A DNA stretch of 64,000 nucleotides from an uncultured Lachnospiraceae bacterium (GTDB taxonomy: Bacteria > Bacillota > Clostridia > Lachnospirales > Lachnospiraceae). Made by a program: the position numbers and the translations under genes. Every line of letters starts with the position of its first letter. Within the stretch, counting starts at the first letter, position 1. Positions 18,539 to 28,415 of this stretch are shown here, piece by piece. The notes under the pieces were generated by a model. It searched no databases. It worked only from the letters and a program-made list of their open reading frames with translations, and was not told the DNA's origin. The stretch covers positions 124,001-188,000 of the forward strand of contig CAMOWK010000003.1 of assembly GCA_946628415.1 (NCBI GenBank). Direction: 5' to 3'.

Positions 18539-20494
18539 CTATTCTTCAAGTTCTGAAATCCAAATATTTGCCGATGCATCAGTAGGCATCCTGAGATCAC
18601 CTCTCGGAGATAACGCAACACTACCAATCTTAACTCCATCAGGCATGCAGCTTCTTTTAAAGTGCTGACTGAAGAATCTCTTATAGAAAAGCTTCATCCA
18701 TTTCTTGATTTCATCCTCTTTGTAATCATTCCTAAATGCCTTCTTAGCAAGAAAATAAATCTTACTTGGGCTGTATCCGAATCTCAGCATATAGTAAAGG
18801 AAGAAATCATGTAACTCGTACGGTCCGATACTGTCCTCAGTCTTCTGGACTATGTTTCCGTTTTCATCCGGCGGAAGAAGCTCTGGACTTATAGGTGTAT
18901 CAAGGATATCACGAAGCACATCATGACATTCAGGGAAAATGTCATTCTGAACGACAGAATCTATCATCCATCTAACGAGAGTCTTTGGAATGCTTCCATT
19001 TACACCGTACATTGACATCTGATCTCCGTTATATGTACACCAGCCGAGCGCAAGTTCAGACAGGTCTCCTGTACCGATAACAAGACCGTTGACCATATTT
19101 GCATAATCCATAAGAACCTGAGTTCTTTCTCTTGCCTGAGTATTTTCGTAGGTTACATCTTTATCATCAAGGCTGTGTCCGAGAGCCTTAAGATGAAGCT
19201 CACAGGCATCCTTAATATCTATTGTAATCGCTTCTCCTCCGAGCGCTTCTATAAGCTTTGTAGCATTATTCTTAGTTCTTTCAGTTGTACCAAATGCGGG
19301 CATTGTTATGGCAACAAGATCCGACATAGGTCTTCCAAGCTTCTTTATTGCCATTGCTGCTACAAGAAGGGCAAGTGTTGAATCCATACCGCCGGAAACT
19401 CCGATAACAGCTTTACACCCTGTTACATCGAGTCTTCTAAGAAGAGCACTGACCTGCATATCGAAAATTTCATTACATCTTTTAAGCCTTCTGTTGACTG
19501 AAGAAGGTATGAAAGGAAGCTTTGCTACAGGAAGATAAGCTCCGTCAGACTCAGGGATATTATCAGACATAACTGATACCGTCTTAATGTCTGAAACTAT
19601 ATTTTTATATAATGATGCTGTATCTGAAAATGACTTATTTGCAGTCCTGTCATGACGTATACGCCCCAGATCAAGGTCTGCTATCATAATGTAGTCACTT
19701 GCAATAAAGTCCTTATTCTCATTAATGATCACACCATTTTCCGCTATAACACTGTGACCGGAGAAAATAAGATCCTGAGTCGATTCCGTCTTGCCTGCAG
19801 ATACATAAACATATTCACAGATATTTGATGCAGAAGATTTGCTTATAAGCTCTCTTCTGTATTCCCTTTTAGCTATGGTTTCATTGCTTGCAGAAAGATT
19901 AAGTATTATCTCAGCTCCTGCAAGAGACATAAATGATGAAGGTGGTACAGGTGACCAGAGATCTTCGCAGATTTCAATTCCGACTCTTAACTTCGAACTA
20001 AATTCATAGATAATTCCGCCTCCTACAGGAATCTCATAATCATCCGTAAGTTCAATCCCTATATCCGAAAGAAATACCATATCGGTATCTATATCACTTG
20101 CACTGGAGAACCATCTTTTTTCATAAAACTCATTATGTTCGGGAATCATTGTTTTAAGGGTAACGCCAAGTAACTCACCCTTAAATATTACAAATGCCGC
20201 ATTAAACAGCTTTTCCCTTAGTTTCATAGGTGCACCTATTACGATAAGCTCGTTTAGTGACTTTGAATACTCGATAAGAAGAGCTATCTTTTCATTTGAC
20301 TTTTTTATAAGTGCGTCCTGAAAGAAAAGATCCTGACATGAATAGCCTGTTACAGCAAGTTCGGGAAAAACTACAATCCCGGGATTTAATTCGTTTAAAT
20401 CATCAATCTTTTCAATTATTCTTTCATAGTTAAAGTCCGTATCAGCAACCCTGATATCAGGAACAACAGTTGCGACTCTGTACATATCAAACAT
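18539..20494 (-). CDS. nadE: Glutamine-dependent NAD+ synthetase
   Basis: Last step of NAD synthesis: amidation of deamido-NAD with glutamine as nitrogen donor. The N-terminal nitrilase-type glutaminase domain shows its Glu in FPELAVTGY, Lys in the KTMIPEHNEFYEKRWF region and Cys in EICEDLWSP. The C-terminal synthetase domain has the pyrophosphate loop SGGMDSTLAL near residue 370. I prefer the ATG at 20494, immediately after the recU stop, because GGTGA is placed five bases upstream; the longest frame would start at 20515 inside recU. The residue length of about 651 is normal for the two-domain form. Confidence 0.95.
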   Translation of the reverse strand: MFDMYRVATVVPDIRVADTDFNYERIIEKIDDLNELNPGIVVFPELAVTGYSCQDLFFQDALIKKSNEKIALLIEYSKSLNELIVIGAPMKLREKLFNAAFVIFKGELLGVTLKTMIPEHNEFYEKRWFSSASDIDTDMVFLSDIGIELTDDYEIPVGGGIIYEFSSKLRVGIEICEDLWSPVPPSSFMSLAGAEIILNLSASNETIAKREYRRELISKSSASNICEYVYVSAGKTESTQDLIFSGHSVIAENGVIINENKDFIASDYIMIADLDLGRIRHDRTANKSFSDTASLYKNIVSDIKTVSVMSDNIPESDGAYLPVAKLPFIPSSVNRRLKRCNEIFDMQVSALLRRLDVTGCKAVIGVSGGMDSTLALLVAAMAIKKLGRPMSDLVAITMPAFGTTERTKNNATKLIEALGGEAITIDIKDACELHLKALGHSLDDKDVTYENTQARERTQVLMDYANMVNGLVIGTGDLSELALGWCTYNGDQMSMYGVNGSIPKTLVRWMIDSVVQNDIFPECHDVLRDILDTPISPELLPPDENGNIVQKTEDSIGPYELHDFFLYYMLRFGYSPSKIYFLAKKAFRNDYKEDEIKKWMKLFYKRFFSQHFKRSCMPDGVKIGSVALSPRGDLRMPTDASANIWISELEE

Positions 20495-20495
20495 A

Positions 20496-21035
20496 TCAGT
20501 CACCATCTCTTTCATTTAAATCTTTACTAAGCCCTTCAAGATAAGGAACAAGTGCGCCTCCTCTGCCATGCAAAAAGAAGTCATCATCCAGTTCGGCGTA
20601 TTTAAAATTCTTGGGATGCCCTTTCCCGATTCTCTCCACATACTTTTTTAATTCGCTGTATCTCATGTAATAAAAATCATTTCTCATAGTGAAAAGAATA
20701 AGAAGAAAAGAAATCCCACCCTGTTCTTCAAATTCAGTCATGAATTTATACTGATGCTCATGTATATTCTGCATGGAAAATGTATCGCTGACACATTCCT
20801 TTGCATCAAAACATACCGGAATCCCCTGAACCACACCTATATAGTCTACCGTGGAATCCTTTTCAAAAAAGGCTTCCTCAATCCTTCTTGTATTCGGATT
20901 AAACTTTGTGGGTGTAATGGGTGTAGGAATCTTCTGAACAAGAGCCAGGTTCTTATCCCTGTAATATTCATTTGTAACATTTATGAGTTCTTCAAGGGTT
21001 GAACCCCTAAGACCTCTTGAATTCCATGTAGCCAT
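20496..21035 (-). CDS. recU: Holliday junction resolvase RecU
   Basis: Cuts Holliday junctions made during recombination, in concert with RuvAB (encoded at 48224-49892). The 179 residues show the family N-terminus (SRGLRGSTLEELINVTNEYY) and the nuclease core STVDYIGVVQGIPVCFDAKEC, which includes the catalytic D-x(n)-D-x-K arrangement. A later block (QGGISFLLILF) is also typical. In other Firmicutes recU commonly sits beside a class A PBP gene; here it is between a pseudouridine synthase and nadE. GAGG lies just upstream of the ATG. Confidence 0.92.
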   Translation of the reverse strand: MATWNSRGLRGSTLEELINVTNEYYRDKNLALVQKIPTPITPTKFNPNTRRIEEAFFEKDSTVDYIGVVQGIPVCFDAKECVSDTFSMQNIHEHQYKFMTEFEEQGGISFLLILFTMRNDFYYMRYSELKKYVERIGKGHPKNFKYAELDDDFFLHGRGGALVPYLEGLSKDLNERDGD

Positions 21036-21056
21036 ATGATCCTCACGGAAATAAAG

Positions 21057-22091
21057 TCATAGATATAAATTAAAAACATCCGGCAGTTCAGATATAAATC
21101 TCTTATTTTCGTATTTTCTGAAAAGTTCAAGTTCACTTCCGGAAAGTATATCTTTAACAGTTTCAAAATCAGGAAATACAGTCTCATAAGAATGAAGCAG
21201 CTGGTATGTGTTTATATTCGTTCTGTGATTATTATACTTGCGCTCTCCCACTATCGGATATCCGAGTTTTCCAAGCACAGCTCTTATCTGATGAGTTTTA
21301 CCGGTTATTAGTTTTACTTTTATAAGCGTATAACCGTTCTTATAGGAAACAGGCGTAAGAAGAGTTTCTGTTCTTTTGTACTTTTTTAAATCCTTTGCAG
21401 CAGAACTTTTAGAACCTTTTACAACCAGTTCATTATAATGATCAGCAGTGATAATATCTGCTTTATTCGTATTTTCATCTTTATAAAGATAAGAAATGTC
21501 ATGCACTTCTTCTTTAAACTCGCCTTCAGCAAGAGTCAGGTAATATTTATCTATAAGCCGCTCTTTAATGAGTTTTGTAAGCATTTTGCTTCCGGGATAA
21601 GAAACTCCTGCAAGCATGATACCTGATGTATTTCTGTCAAGCCTGTTGACTACAGACGGTTTAAAAACATCACTATGATTTAGTCCCTTTTCCTTTGCAT
21701 AGTCAGTCACAAAATCATTAACGGAATAATCAGTTTTAACCGACTTTTGAGAAAGTATTCCACTGGGCTTATCTATAACCATAATGTCACTGTCAGCGAA
21801 AATGATTTTTATATCAGCAGCTTCTTTTAAAGCCTTACTGCCCGGATTATTAGAAATGTCACTTTTATCCGTATCACGGAACTTTGAAACAGTCTCATCA
21901 GAAAGATAGAGCTTTACAGAGTCCCCAATCTTTAATAATTCATCACCTGTCGCCTTTTTATCGTTAAGTACTATATTCTTCTTTCTCAGCATCTTATAGG
22001 TAAAGCTCTGCGGGGCATTTTTTAAATACTTAAAAAGAAGCTTTTTCAGCTTTTGTCCGGATTCGTTTTTTTCTATTTTGATTTCAATCAT
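21057..22091 (-). CDS. RluA/RluD family pseudouridine synthase
   Basis: Isomerises uridine to pseudouridine in rRNA or tRNA. The N-terminal part (about residues 12-75) is S4-like (LLFKYLKNAPQSFTYKMLRKKNIVLN). The catalytic domain has the motif NRLDRNTSGIMLAG with the nucleophilic Asp near residue 150, and GKTHQIRAVLGKLGYPIVGE near the C-terminus. The target site cannot be told from sequence; in length and domain order it resembles the RluD-like and YhcT-like proteins of Firmicutes. 344 residues is normal. Confidence 0.9.
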   Translation of the reverse strand: MIEIKIEKNESGQKLKKLLFKYLKNAPQSFTYKMLRKKNIVLNDKKATGDELLKIGDSVKLYLSDETVSKFRDTDKSDISNNPGSKALKEAADIKIIFADSDIMVIDKPSGILSQKSVKTDYSVNDFVTDYAKEKGLNHSDVFKPSVVNRLDRNTSGIMLAGVSYPGSKMLTKLIKERLIDKYYLTLAEGEFKEEVHDISYLYKDENTNKADIITADHYNELVVKGSKSSAAKDLKKYKRTETLLTPVSYKNGYTLIKVKLITGKTHQIRAVLGKLGYPIVGERKYNNHRTNINTYQLLHSYETVFPDFETVKDILSGSELELFRKYENKRFISELPDVFNLYL

Positions 22092-22094
22092 AAA

Positions 22095-22637
22095 TCATAC
22101 ACCGAGCGAAAGAATCTTTTCCTGCATTAAGGAATCCGCAGGAAGTTCAGCTTTTTTTACACTCTCTGCAAAATCATCGGGATTATCGAAAAACTCTATT
22201 TTCGTATCTTTCAATTCAAAAACCTTGACAAGATTATCCCTGCATAAATCTCTATTTTCAGTATAGCCGGCATCAAAGATAAATATTTCTTCGGTATTCA
22301 TAAAAATAACCGGATAATAAAGTATTTTATCTCCGTTAGATACCGTAACATCATACAGAAGTTTATCATTTATATCATAAGCGGTTATTTTTGAATGGTT
22401 TTCTTTATCAACGGATTTATACTTAAATACTATAAAATACCCCAGTATTCTTTCTGCAAATGGAATTGCCATAACACATGCAATTATCGTCAGGATGGAT
22501 TTTCTTGAATGAAAGATAATTAAGCTTATAGTTATAAGTGCAATTATTATAAAAAGAATTATAATCCCATGAATAAGGCGGATTCTCTTGTAGTTATCAA
22601 GATGTCCGTACTCACCTTTTGATATTTTATTCTTCAT
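22095..22637 (-). CDS. Unknown two-helix membrane protein
   Basis: A 180-residue protein that I do not recognise. The N-terminus is basic (MKNKISKGEYGHLDNYKRIR), followed by two adjacent hydrophobic helices at about residues 24-45 and 48-72. The remaining 105 residues are soluble, with alternating beta-like segments (VSNGDKILYYPVIFMNTEEIFIFDAGY). The ATG begins at the base after the stop codon of the rRNA methyltransferase gene, and its stop lies three bases before the pseudouridine synthase start, so it is an integral member of an RNA-modification gene run. Confidence 0.75.
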   Translation of the reverse strand: MKNKISKGEYGHLDNYKRIRLIHGIIILFIIIALITISLIIFHSRKSILTIIACVMAIPFAERILGYFIVFKYKSVDKENHSKITAYDINDKLLYDVTVSNGDKILYYPVIFMNTEEIFIFDAGYTENRDLCRDNLVKVFELKDTKIEFFDNPDDFAESVKKAELPADSLMQEKILSLGV

Positions 22638-23999
22638 CTACATCATTCTCCATCCGGGAAGATACTTGTTTTTTAAGCTTTTGTCCTTTGCCTTGGCAAA
22701 GCCAAGAGGAAAGCCCGATACCATTACAAGAACTGTCCCGTCACTTACATCGCCTTCTATCGTTTCTCCCTTAAGGTATTTAATGACTCTCATATCATCC
22801 ACAGAAAGGTCAAGGCAGTTTTTAAAACTGCTATTCTTGAGAGTCATGGCAAGTGCCTGGGACGGCTCAAATCTGTTCTTCTTAATCTCCCCGATAAAGA
22901 GCCCCCTTCTCATAACACGAAGCCCTTTAACATCAGGAATATCACGAGGAATATAATATAACTTATCTCTGTCAACTTCAAGTCTGTCAGCTTCAAATAC
23001 TGTATTTAGATTATTGAGAAATTCTTTTGCATATTCATCTTTAAGAGGAGTCTTTATGCTGTATGGAATGTCATACATAGATACATTTTCCGAATTGCTT
23101 TTAAGGAGTGACACAAAATGGCCTTCCCCTTTTACCCTGTGCGGGAAAAGATGAACGGTCTTTTTAAGCGACTCATCACCTGTGAGTCCGTTTTCCGGAA
23201 TTCCGGGCATAAATCCATCATGCAGAGAAATATCACAAAGCTTAAGACTTTTATCGAGATTCATAAGATATTCAACCATCCTTTCATCTTCGAAAGGATT
23301 ATAAGTACAGGTTGAATAAAGAATACTTCCTCCCGGTCTTAGCATTTTTACCGCATCTCTAAGAATTACAGTCTGAAGATCAGTATAGGTCTTTATACCG
23401 TTATTCTCCCATGCTGTAATCATTGAAGCGCTCTTTCTGAACATACCTTCACCTGAACACGGAGCATCTATAAGTATTTTATCGAAGAAGCCTTCAAAAT
23501 GAGTGAGAAGTTTGCCGGAATTCTCGGTTGTAATAACTGAATTACCAATACCGAAAAGCTCGATATTCTTTAGAAGAGCCTTAGCCCTTGATGCACTTAT
23601 ATCATTTGATACAAGTACTCCTGTTCCTTTTAACTTTTCTCCGAGTCTGGTTGATTTACCACCCGGGGCGGCGCATAGATCAAGAACCCTGTCACCCTCA
23701 TCTATGGGGAGTACACTTGCCGGAAGTGTTGCACTTGGTTCCTGAAGATAGTAAAGGCCTGCGTAATAATATGGGTGCTTTGCAGGATTAACGTCCTGAT
23801 CATAATAAAATGCAGTTTCACACCACGGAACCGGTTCCAATTTAAATGGAGTTATCGCAAGAAATTCTTCGGGAGAAATTTTAAGAGTATTGACTCTAAG
23901 ACATTTATACATAGGCTTATCAAGTACAGAAAGAAAGCGGTTTAGCTCTTCTTTACCATAATATAAAGTCATGTTGTCTATAAATTTCTCAGGAAGCAT
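22638..23999 (-). CDS. RsmF/RsmB-type RNA cytosine-C5 methyltransferase
   Basis: SAM-dependent RNA m5C methyltransferase of the NOL1/NOP2/Sun family. The SAM-binding block is VLDLCAAPGGKSTRL (about residue 105), and the two catalytic cysteines are in DAPCSGEGMFRK and YSTCTYNPFEDE. After the catalytic core there is a C-terminal extension of about 150 residues ending in SGFPLGFAKAKDKSLKNKYLPGWRMM, as in RsmF-type proteins. The exact rRNA position is not determined from sequence. It heads the short run of RNA-modification genes 21057-23999. Confidence 0.92.
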   Translation of the reverse strand: MLPEKFIDNMTLYYGKEELNRFLSVLDKPMYKCLRVNTLKISPEEFLAITPFKLEPVPWCETAFYYDQDVNPAKHPYYYAGLYYLQEPSATLPASVLPIDEGDRVLDLCAAPGGKSTRLGEKLKGTGVLVSNDISASRAKALLKNIELFGIGNSVITTENSGKLLTHFEGFFDKILIDAPCSGEGMFRKSASMITAWENNGIKTYTDLQTVILRDAVKMLRPGGSILYSTCTYNPFEDERMVEYLMNLDKSLKLCDISLHDGFMPGIPENGLTGDESLKKTVHLFPHRVKGEGHFVSLLKSNSENVSMYDIPYSIKTPLKDEYAKEFLNNLNTVFEADRLEVDRDKLYYIPRDIPDVKGLRVMRRGLFIGEIKKNRFEPSQALAMTLKNSSFKNCLDLSVDDMRVIKYLKGETIEGDVSDGTVLVMVSGFPLGFAKAKDKSLKNKYLPGWRMM

Positions 24000-24024
24000 A
24001 ATGCAAATAACTCCAACTTAAATA

Positions 24025-24993
24025 TTATTCTGTTTCAGTCGTTTCTGACTGATTAGAAAGTGTAGTGTCAACATTTACCCTCGTATATAAGAAGTCATAT
24101 TCTTTCTTATACTCTTCTACATCGGGATAATCATTTTTAAGAGTCTCAGCTTTACTGAGCGCAGTTTCAAAATCATGATTCTTCTCGTAATACACTATAT
24201 CGTTAAAAAGCAGTTTATCTTTATATTCCTCATCTGCCTCAAGGCCATTATCAATATAAGCCTTGGCAAGCTCCACATTATCATTTTCAAGATAATATGT
24301 GGATATCTGATATGCCAGATATGAATTGACAGGATTATCCTTAAGATATATCTCGTATGACTCAAGCATCTTTTTGTTGTCACCAAGCATTTCATAACAT
24401 GTTCCGAGATACATGGCTGCAACTGAATCACCGTTATCGACTTCGACCTTTAGCTTTTCAATTGCCATATCATATTTGCCGTCCATAACATCAGTCATGG
24501 CATCTGAAATATTAAGATAAGGATTGGCAAGCGAAGCTGTTTCCTTACTGCCAAATGCCTGAATATAGTGATAAGTCTCTTTTGCTTCCTGAAACTTTCC
24601 AAGCCTCATATATGCATCACCAAGATAAAAGTATGTGTCGATATCCATATCCTTGGTGAACCATTGAGATTCTTCAATTGATTCAGAGAAAAGTCTTACA
24701 GCCTCTTCGTATTTACCATTTTCAAAGGCTTCTATTCCTTCGTTTCTCTTATCCTTTTTGGCTGATGACATATTGTAGAAAACATATGCGACAATCACAA
24801 AAATGACGAGGGTAATCGCCAGTATTCGGGAAACAGTAAGCAGTGTGTTTTTTCTCTTTCTGCTTTTTTGTTTTTCTTTTCTGGCAATATATCTTCGTCT
24901 TGCTTCATGCTTTAGAAGCTCTTCCCTTTCACTCAGGGACATATCTTCAAAATCTATTTCATTGTCATGATCTCTAAATTCATTTGAAGCCAT
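24025..24993 (-). CDS. Membrane-anchored tetratricopeptide repeat protein
   Basis: 322 residues: an acidic then basic cytoplasmic N-terminus (LLKHEARRRYIARKEKQKSR), one helix at about residues 48-70, then helical repeats. TPR-like units are visible at NEGIEAFENGKYEEAVRLFSE, TYFYLGDAYMRLGKFQEAKE, MYLGTCYEMLGDNKKMLESY and around ETALSKAETLKNDYPD. The C-terminus is Thr/Ser/Glu rich. The topology (N-in, repeats outside) suggests a scaffold at the membrane surface. Specific function unknown. It lies directly upstream of rsmF-type and downstream of nadD. Confidence 0.82.
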   Translation of the reverse strand: MASNEFRDHDNEIDFEDMSLSEREELLKHEARRRYIARKEKQKSRKRKNTLLTVSRILAITLVIFVIVAYVFYNMSSAKKDKRNEGIEAFENGKYEEAVRLFSESIEESQWFTKDMDIDTYFYLGDAYMRLGKFQEAKETYHYIQAFGSKETASLANPYLNISDAMTDVMDGKYDMAIEKLKVEVDNGDSVAAMYLGTCYEMLGDNKKMLESYEIYLKDNPVNSYLAYQISTYYLENDNVELAKAYIDNGLEADEEYKDKLLFNDIVYYEKNHDFETALSKAETLKNDYPDVEEYKKEYDFLYTRVNVDTTLSNQSETTETE

Positions 24994-25022
24994 ATCTTAA
25001 TCCTATAAATAATATTCAAAAA

Positions 25023-25628
25023 CTAAATATACAGATTATGGGAATATATATAATCTACTACACTCTGAACCGTAAGTCCGTCTATAGATTCATCATTTTT
25101 AATACGATTTCTAATGTCAGAAGATGAAATATCCATGGCAGGAAGGCTCATAAGCCTTAAATCAGCTCCGGGATATTCCACTTTATATCTGCTTATAATT
25201 TCAGTCGTTGCAGCAATATCTATATCATCTCTCACTGTCACAAGAAAGATAAGCTCTTTAAAGAGTTCGTCCGCTCTTACCCATGAAGAAAGATGTTTAA
25301 GACTGTCACCGCCAATGATAAAAAAGAGTTCGGAATCTTTATAGATATCTTTAAGAACATGAACGGTATCAATAGTATATGTCAATCCTCCGCGTATAAT
25401 CTCAGTCTCATCAAGTTCCATAAATGAATAATCATCTATGGCGAGGCTTATCATATTACACCTGTCACTGTCAGTCACACTTTCATGATCTTTTTTATAA
25501 TATGTGTGAGAATTAGGCATAAAGATAATCTTATCAAGAGAAAACTCTTCATAAGCCTTTATCCCCATAGCCAAATGAGCATTATGAATCGGGTTAAATG
25601 AACCGCCCATTATTCCTATTTTCGTCAT
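25023..25628 (-). CDS. nadD: Nicotinate-nucleotide adenylyltransferase
   Basis: Adenylates nicotinate mononucleotide to deamido-NAD, the step before NadE, which is also in the window. The nucleotidyltransferase signature GGSFNPIHNAH is at residues 8-18. FMPNSHTYYK and the C-terminal ISSSDIRNRI (the second nucleotide-binding signature) are also present. The 201-residue length is standard. yqeK and rsfS, usual downstream partners, are 13 kb away in this genome. The gene follows yhbY with a one-base gap. Confidence 0.96.
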   Translation of the reverse strand: MTKIGIMGGSFNPIHNAHLAMGIKAYEEFSLDKIIFMPNSHTYYKKDHESVTDSDRCNMISLAIDDYSFMELDETEIIRGGLTYTIDTVHVLKDIYKDSELFFIIGGDSLKHLSSWVRADELFKELIFLVTVRDDIDIAATTEIISRYKVEYPGADLRLMSLPAMDISSSDIRNRIKNDESIDGLTVQSVVDYIYSHNLYI

Positions 25629-25629
25629 C

Positions 25630-25935
25630 TTATTTACTCTTTTTCTCTGATGGAAGAAAAATCTTCTGCTTTTCCTTATTCTTCTTATAAAGGACTATCT
25701 TTCTTCCGATAACCTGAACCACTGTGGATCTCGTCCTTTCAGAAAGAGTTACCGCCAGATTCTCCGGAGTCTCATCTGCATTCTTAAGAACATTTATCTT
25801 GATAAGTTCCCTTTTATTAAGTGCCTCTTCTACAGAACGCGAAAAGAGAGGCGTAATACCTGATTTACCGAGTGAGAGTATAACATCCTCTTTCTGCGCA
25901 AGTCCTTTTAAATACGATCTGTCTTTACTTGTCAT
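25630..25935 (-). CDS. yhbY: YhbY family RNA-binding protein (CRM domain)
   Basis: A 101-residue single CRM/YhbY domain protein associated with pre-50S ribosomal particles. The N-terminal block RSYLKGLAQKEDVILSLGKSGIT and the motif ELIKINVLKNADET are typical, as is the C-terminal VVQVIGRKIVLYKKNKE. The usual length is about 97 residues. It sits between obg and nadD, the arrangement known in Clostridia, consistent with a ribosome assembly role. Confidence 0.93.
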   Translation of the reverse strand: MTSKDRSYLKGLAQKEDVILSLGKSGITPLFSRSVEEALNKRELIKINVLKNADETPENLAVTLSERTRSTVVQVIGRKIVLYKKNKEKQKIFLPSEKKSK

Positions 25936-25953
25936 AAATAAAACCCGCTTTCT

Positions 25954-25962
25954 ATTATATCA
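25954..25962 (-). promoter_or_regulatory. Possible extended -10 promoter before yhbY
   Basis: TGATATAAT on the minus strand fits an extended -10 element (TG-N-TATAAT) located about 20 bases upstream of the yhbY start. No clear -35 box is visible because the position falls in the end of obg. It may give yhbY-nadD separate expression. Confidence 0.4.
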
Positions 25963-25974
25963 CCTATATCGTGT

Positions 25975-27273
<1,299 letters not shown>

Positions 27274-27303
27274 TTATCTCCCTTTCCAAAAGTAATTACA
27301 TAG

Positions 27304-27336
27304 AAAAAAAGAGGAGCCTTATTACAAAGCTCCTCT
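27304..27336 (-). terminator. Intrinsic terminator after rpmA
   Basis: On the minus strand AGAGGAGC and GCTCCTCT form an eight-pair stem with an 11-base loop followed by a run of T residues. It is placed right after the rpmA stop and before obg, so it should end or attenuate the rplU-prp-rpmA transcript. Confidence 0.9.
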
Positions 27337-27347
27337 AATAGCTAAAA

Positions 27348-27626
27348 TTAAGCAACCGGATGAACTGAAACCTGCTTTCTGTTTCTTCCGAGTCTCTCAA
27401 ATCTAACAACTCCATCTGTTAATGCGAAAAGTGTATCGTCTCCGCCACGTCCAACATTAAGTCCCGGATGGATCTTTGTTCCACGCTGTCTGTATAGAAT
27501 ATTGCCAGCCTTAACAAACTGTCCGTCTGCACGCTTAGCGCCTAATCTCTTTGACTCAGAATCACGGCCGTTCTTTGTAGAACCAACACCCTTTTTATGA
27601 GCAAAGAACTGTAAATTCATCTTCAC
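27348..27626 (-). CDS. rpmA: Ribosomal protein L27 with Prp-cleavable N-terminal extension
   Basis: L27 lies near the peptidyl transferase centre. I choose a GTG start at 27626, which gives [14 protein letters not shown]. The AGGAGG site lies nine bases upstream of this GTG but 15 bases upstream of the ATG at 27620, so the GTG is better supported. The extension MKMNLQFF followed by AHKKG corresponds to the conserved Firmicute extension that the protease Prp removes after the FF pair. Prp is encoded just upstream, overlapping the L27 ribosome binding site. The rest of the protein ([19 protein letters not shown]) is standard; 92 residues including the extension. Confidence 0.94.
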   Translation of the reverse strand: MKMNLQFFAHKKGVGSTKNGRDSESKRLGAKRADGQFVKAGNILYRQRGTKIHPGLNVGRGGDDTLFALTDGVVRFERLGRNRKQVSVHPVA

Positions 27627-27630
27627 TTCG

Positions 27631-27954
27631 TTACACCTCCTTAAAGAATATTCTAATGTAATCATTGCCATACTCCTCATAGATGCTGCAGAGCCCTATG
27701 CGAAGTGACTTAATCAGCAGAGCTGTTTCTCTGCTTACCGGATATTTTACTTTAAACCTTATCGTTCCGGCTTCATCTATCTTCTTTACGTAATAATCAT
27801 CACATAAAGATGAAATGGAATTAATGGTATTTATAGTAAGTGCAGAAACTGCGCTGCATACTATATCTTTACCCTCCGGAGCGTAGGCCGCGTGACCGCT
27901 GACCTTAAATCCGAAATATTCTTCGTTTTTACTGTAAAATATCGCTTTAATCAT
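27631..27954 (-). CDS. prp: Ribosomal-processing cysteine protease Prp
   Basis: Cysteine protease (YsxB/DUF464 family) that cleaves the N-terminal extension of L27. The catalytic histidine is in [12 protein letters not shown] and the catalytic cysteine follows in [11 protein letters not shown], in the family order. 107 residues is the normal length. It is located between rplU and rpmA, the conserved Firmicute arrangement, and its stop codon falls inside the ribosome binding site of rpmA, suggesting translational coupling of protease and substrate. Confidence 0.94.
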   Translation of the reverse strand: MIKAIFYSKNEEYFGFKVSGHAAYAPEGKDIVCSAVSALTINTINSISSLCDDYYVKKIDEAGTIRFKVKYPVSRETALLIKSLRIGLCSIYEEYGNDYIRIFFKEV

Positions 27955-27962
27955 TTTTTTAC

Positions 27963-28271
27963 TTATGCATTGATTGCTTCGATCTTAACTTCTGTATAAG
28001 GCTGTCTGTGACCGTACTTTTTATGATAACCGGTCTTACGCTTATACTTGTAAACAACTACTTTCTTAGCCTTAGCTGTTCTGATTACGGAAGCATCAAC
28101 ACTTGCAGACTTAACTGCCTCACCGCAAAGAAGGTCATCATCTTTACCGATTACGATTACATTATCAAATGTAACTTTGCTACCATCCTCAGCTGCAAGT
28201 TTTTCAACTCTAATGATATCTCCCTCAGCTACTTTGTACTGCTTTCCGCCTGTTGCTATGATTGCGTACAT
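27963..28271 (-). CDS. rplU: Ribosomal protein L21
   Basis: Large-subunit protein of 102 residues, normal length. The N-terminus MYAIIATGGKQYKVAEGDII and the C-terminal KRKTGYHKKYGHRQPYTEV are diagnostic. It is the first gene of the rplU-prp-rpmA operon, behind a strong promoter and an 80-nucleotide leader. The ribosome binding site AGGAGG is eight bases upstream of the ATG. Confidence 0.98.
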   Translation of the reverse strand: MYAIIATGGKQYKVAEGDIIRVEKLAAEDGSKVTFDNVIVIGKDDDLLCGEAVKSASVDASVIRTAKAKKVVVYKYKRKTGYHKKYGHRQPYTEVKIEAINA

Positions 28272-28352
28272 CTGGGTTTCCTCCTACTCATCATTACTCG
28301 CTAGTTACGGCGGTGCAAATGCACACTTAAAAAGCCTCACTACGCGGCACAC
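28272..28352 (-). ncRNA. L21 leader (putative autoregulatory 5' UTR)
   Basis: The transcribed leader of about 80 nucleotides between the rplU promoter and its ribosome binding site. It contains a small hairpin (GTGCATTTGCAC) and a conserved-looking block with GCGTAGTGAGGCTTTTTAAG. Its position and general content match the L21 leader described for low-GC Firmicutes, which is thought to mediate feedback by the operon products. The match is by recall of the family, not by a covariance-model search. Confidence 0.65.
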
Positions 28353-28358
28353 TGTGAT

Positions 28359-28387
28359 AATATATCACTTATAAAAAATTATGTCAA
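28359..28387 (-). promoter_or_regulatory. Strong sigma-A type promoter of rplU operon
   Basis: TTGACA and TATATT separated by 17 bases on the minus strand. The -35 box lies 28 bases downstream of the alaS stop codon, in the only space between the two genes, so the operon is driven separately from alaS. Confidence 0.88.
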
Positions 28388-28415
28388 ACAGTTTTTAAGT
28401 TTTCTTTCAAACAAA

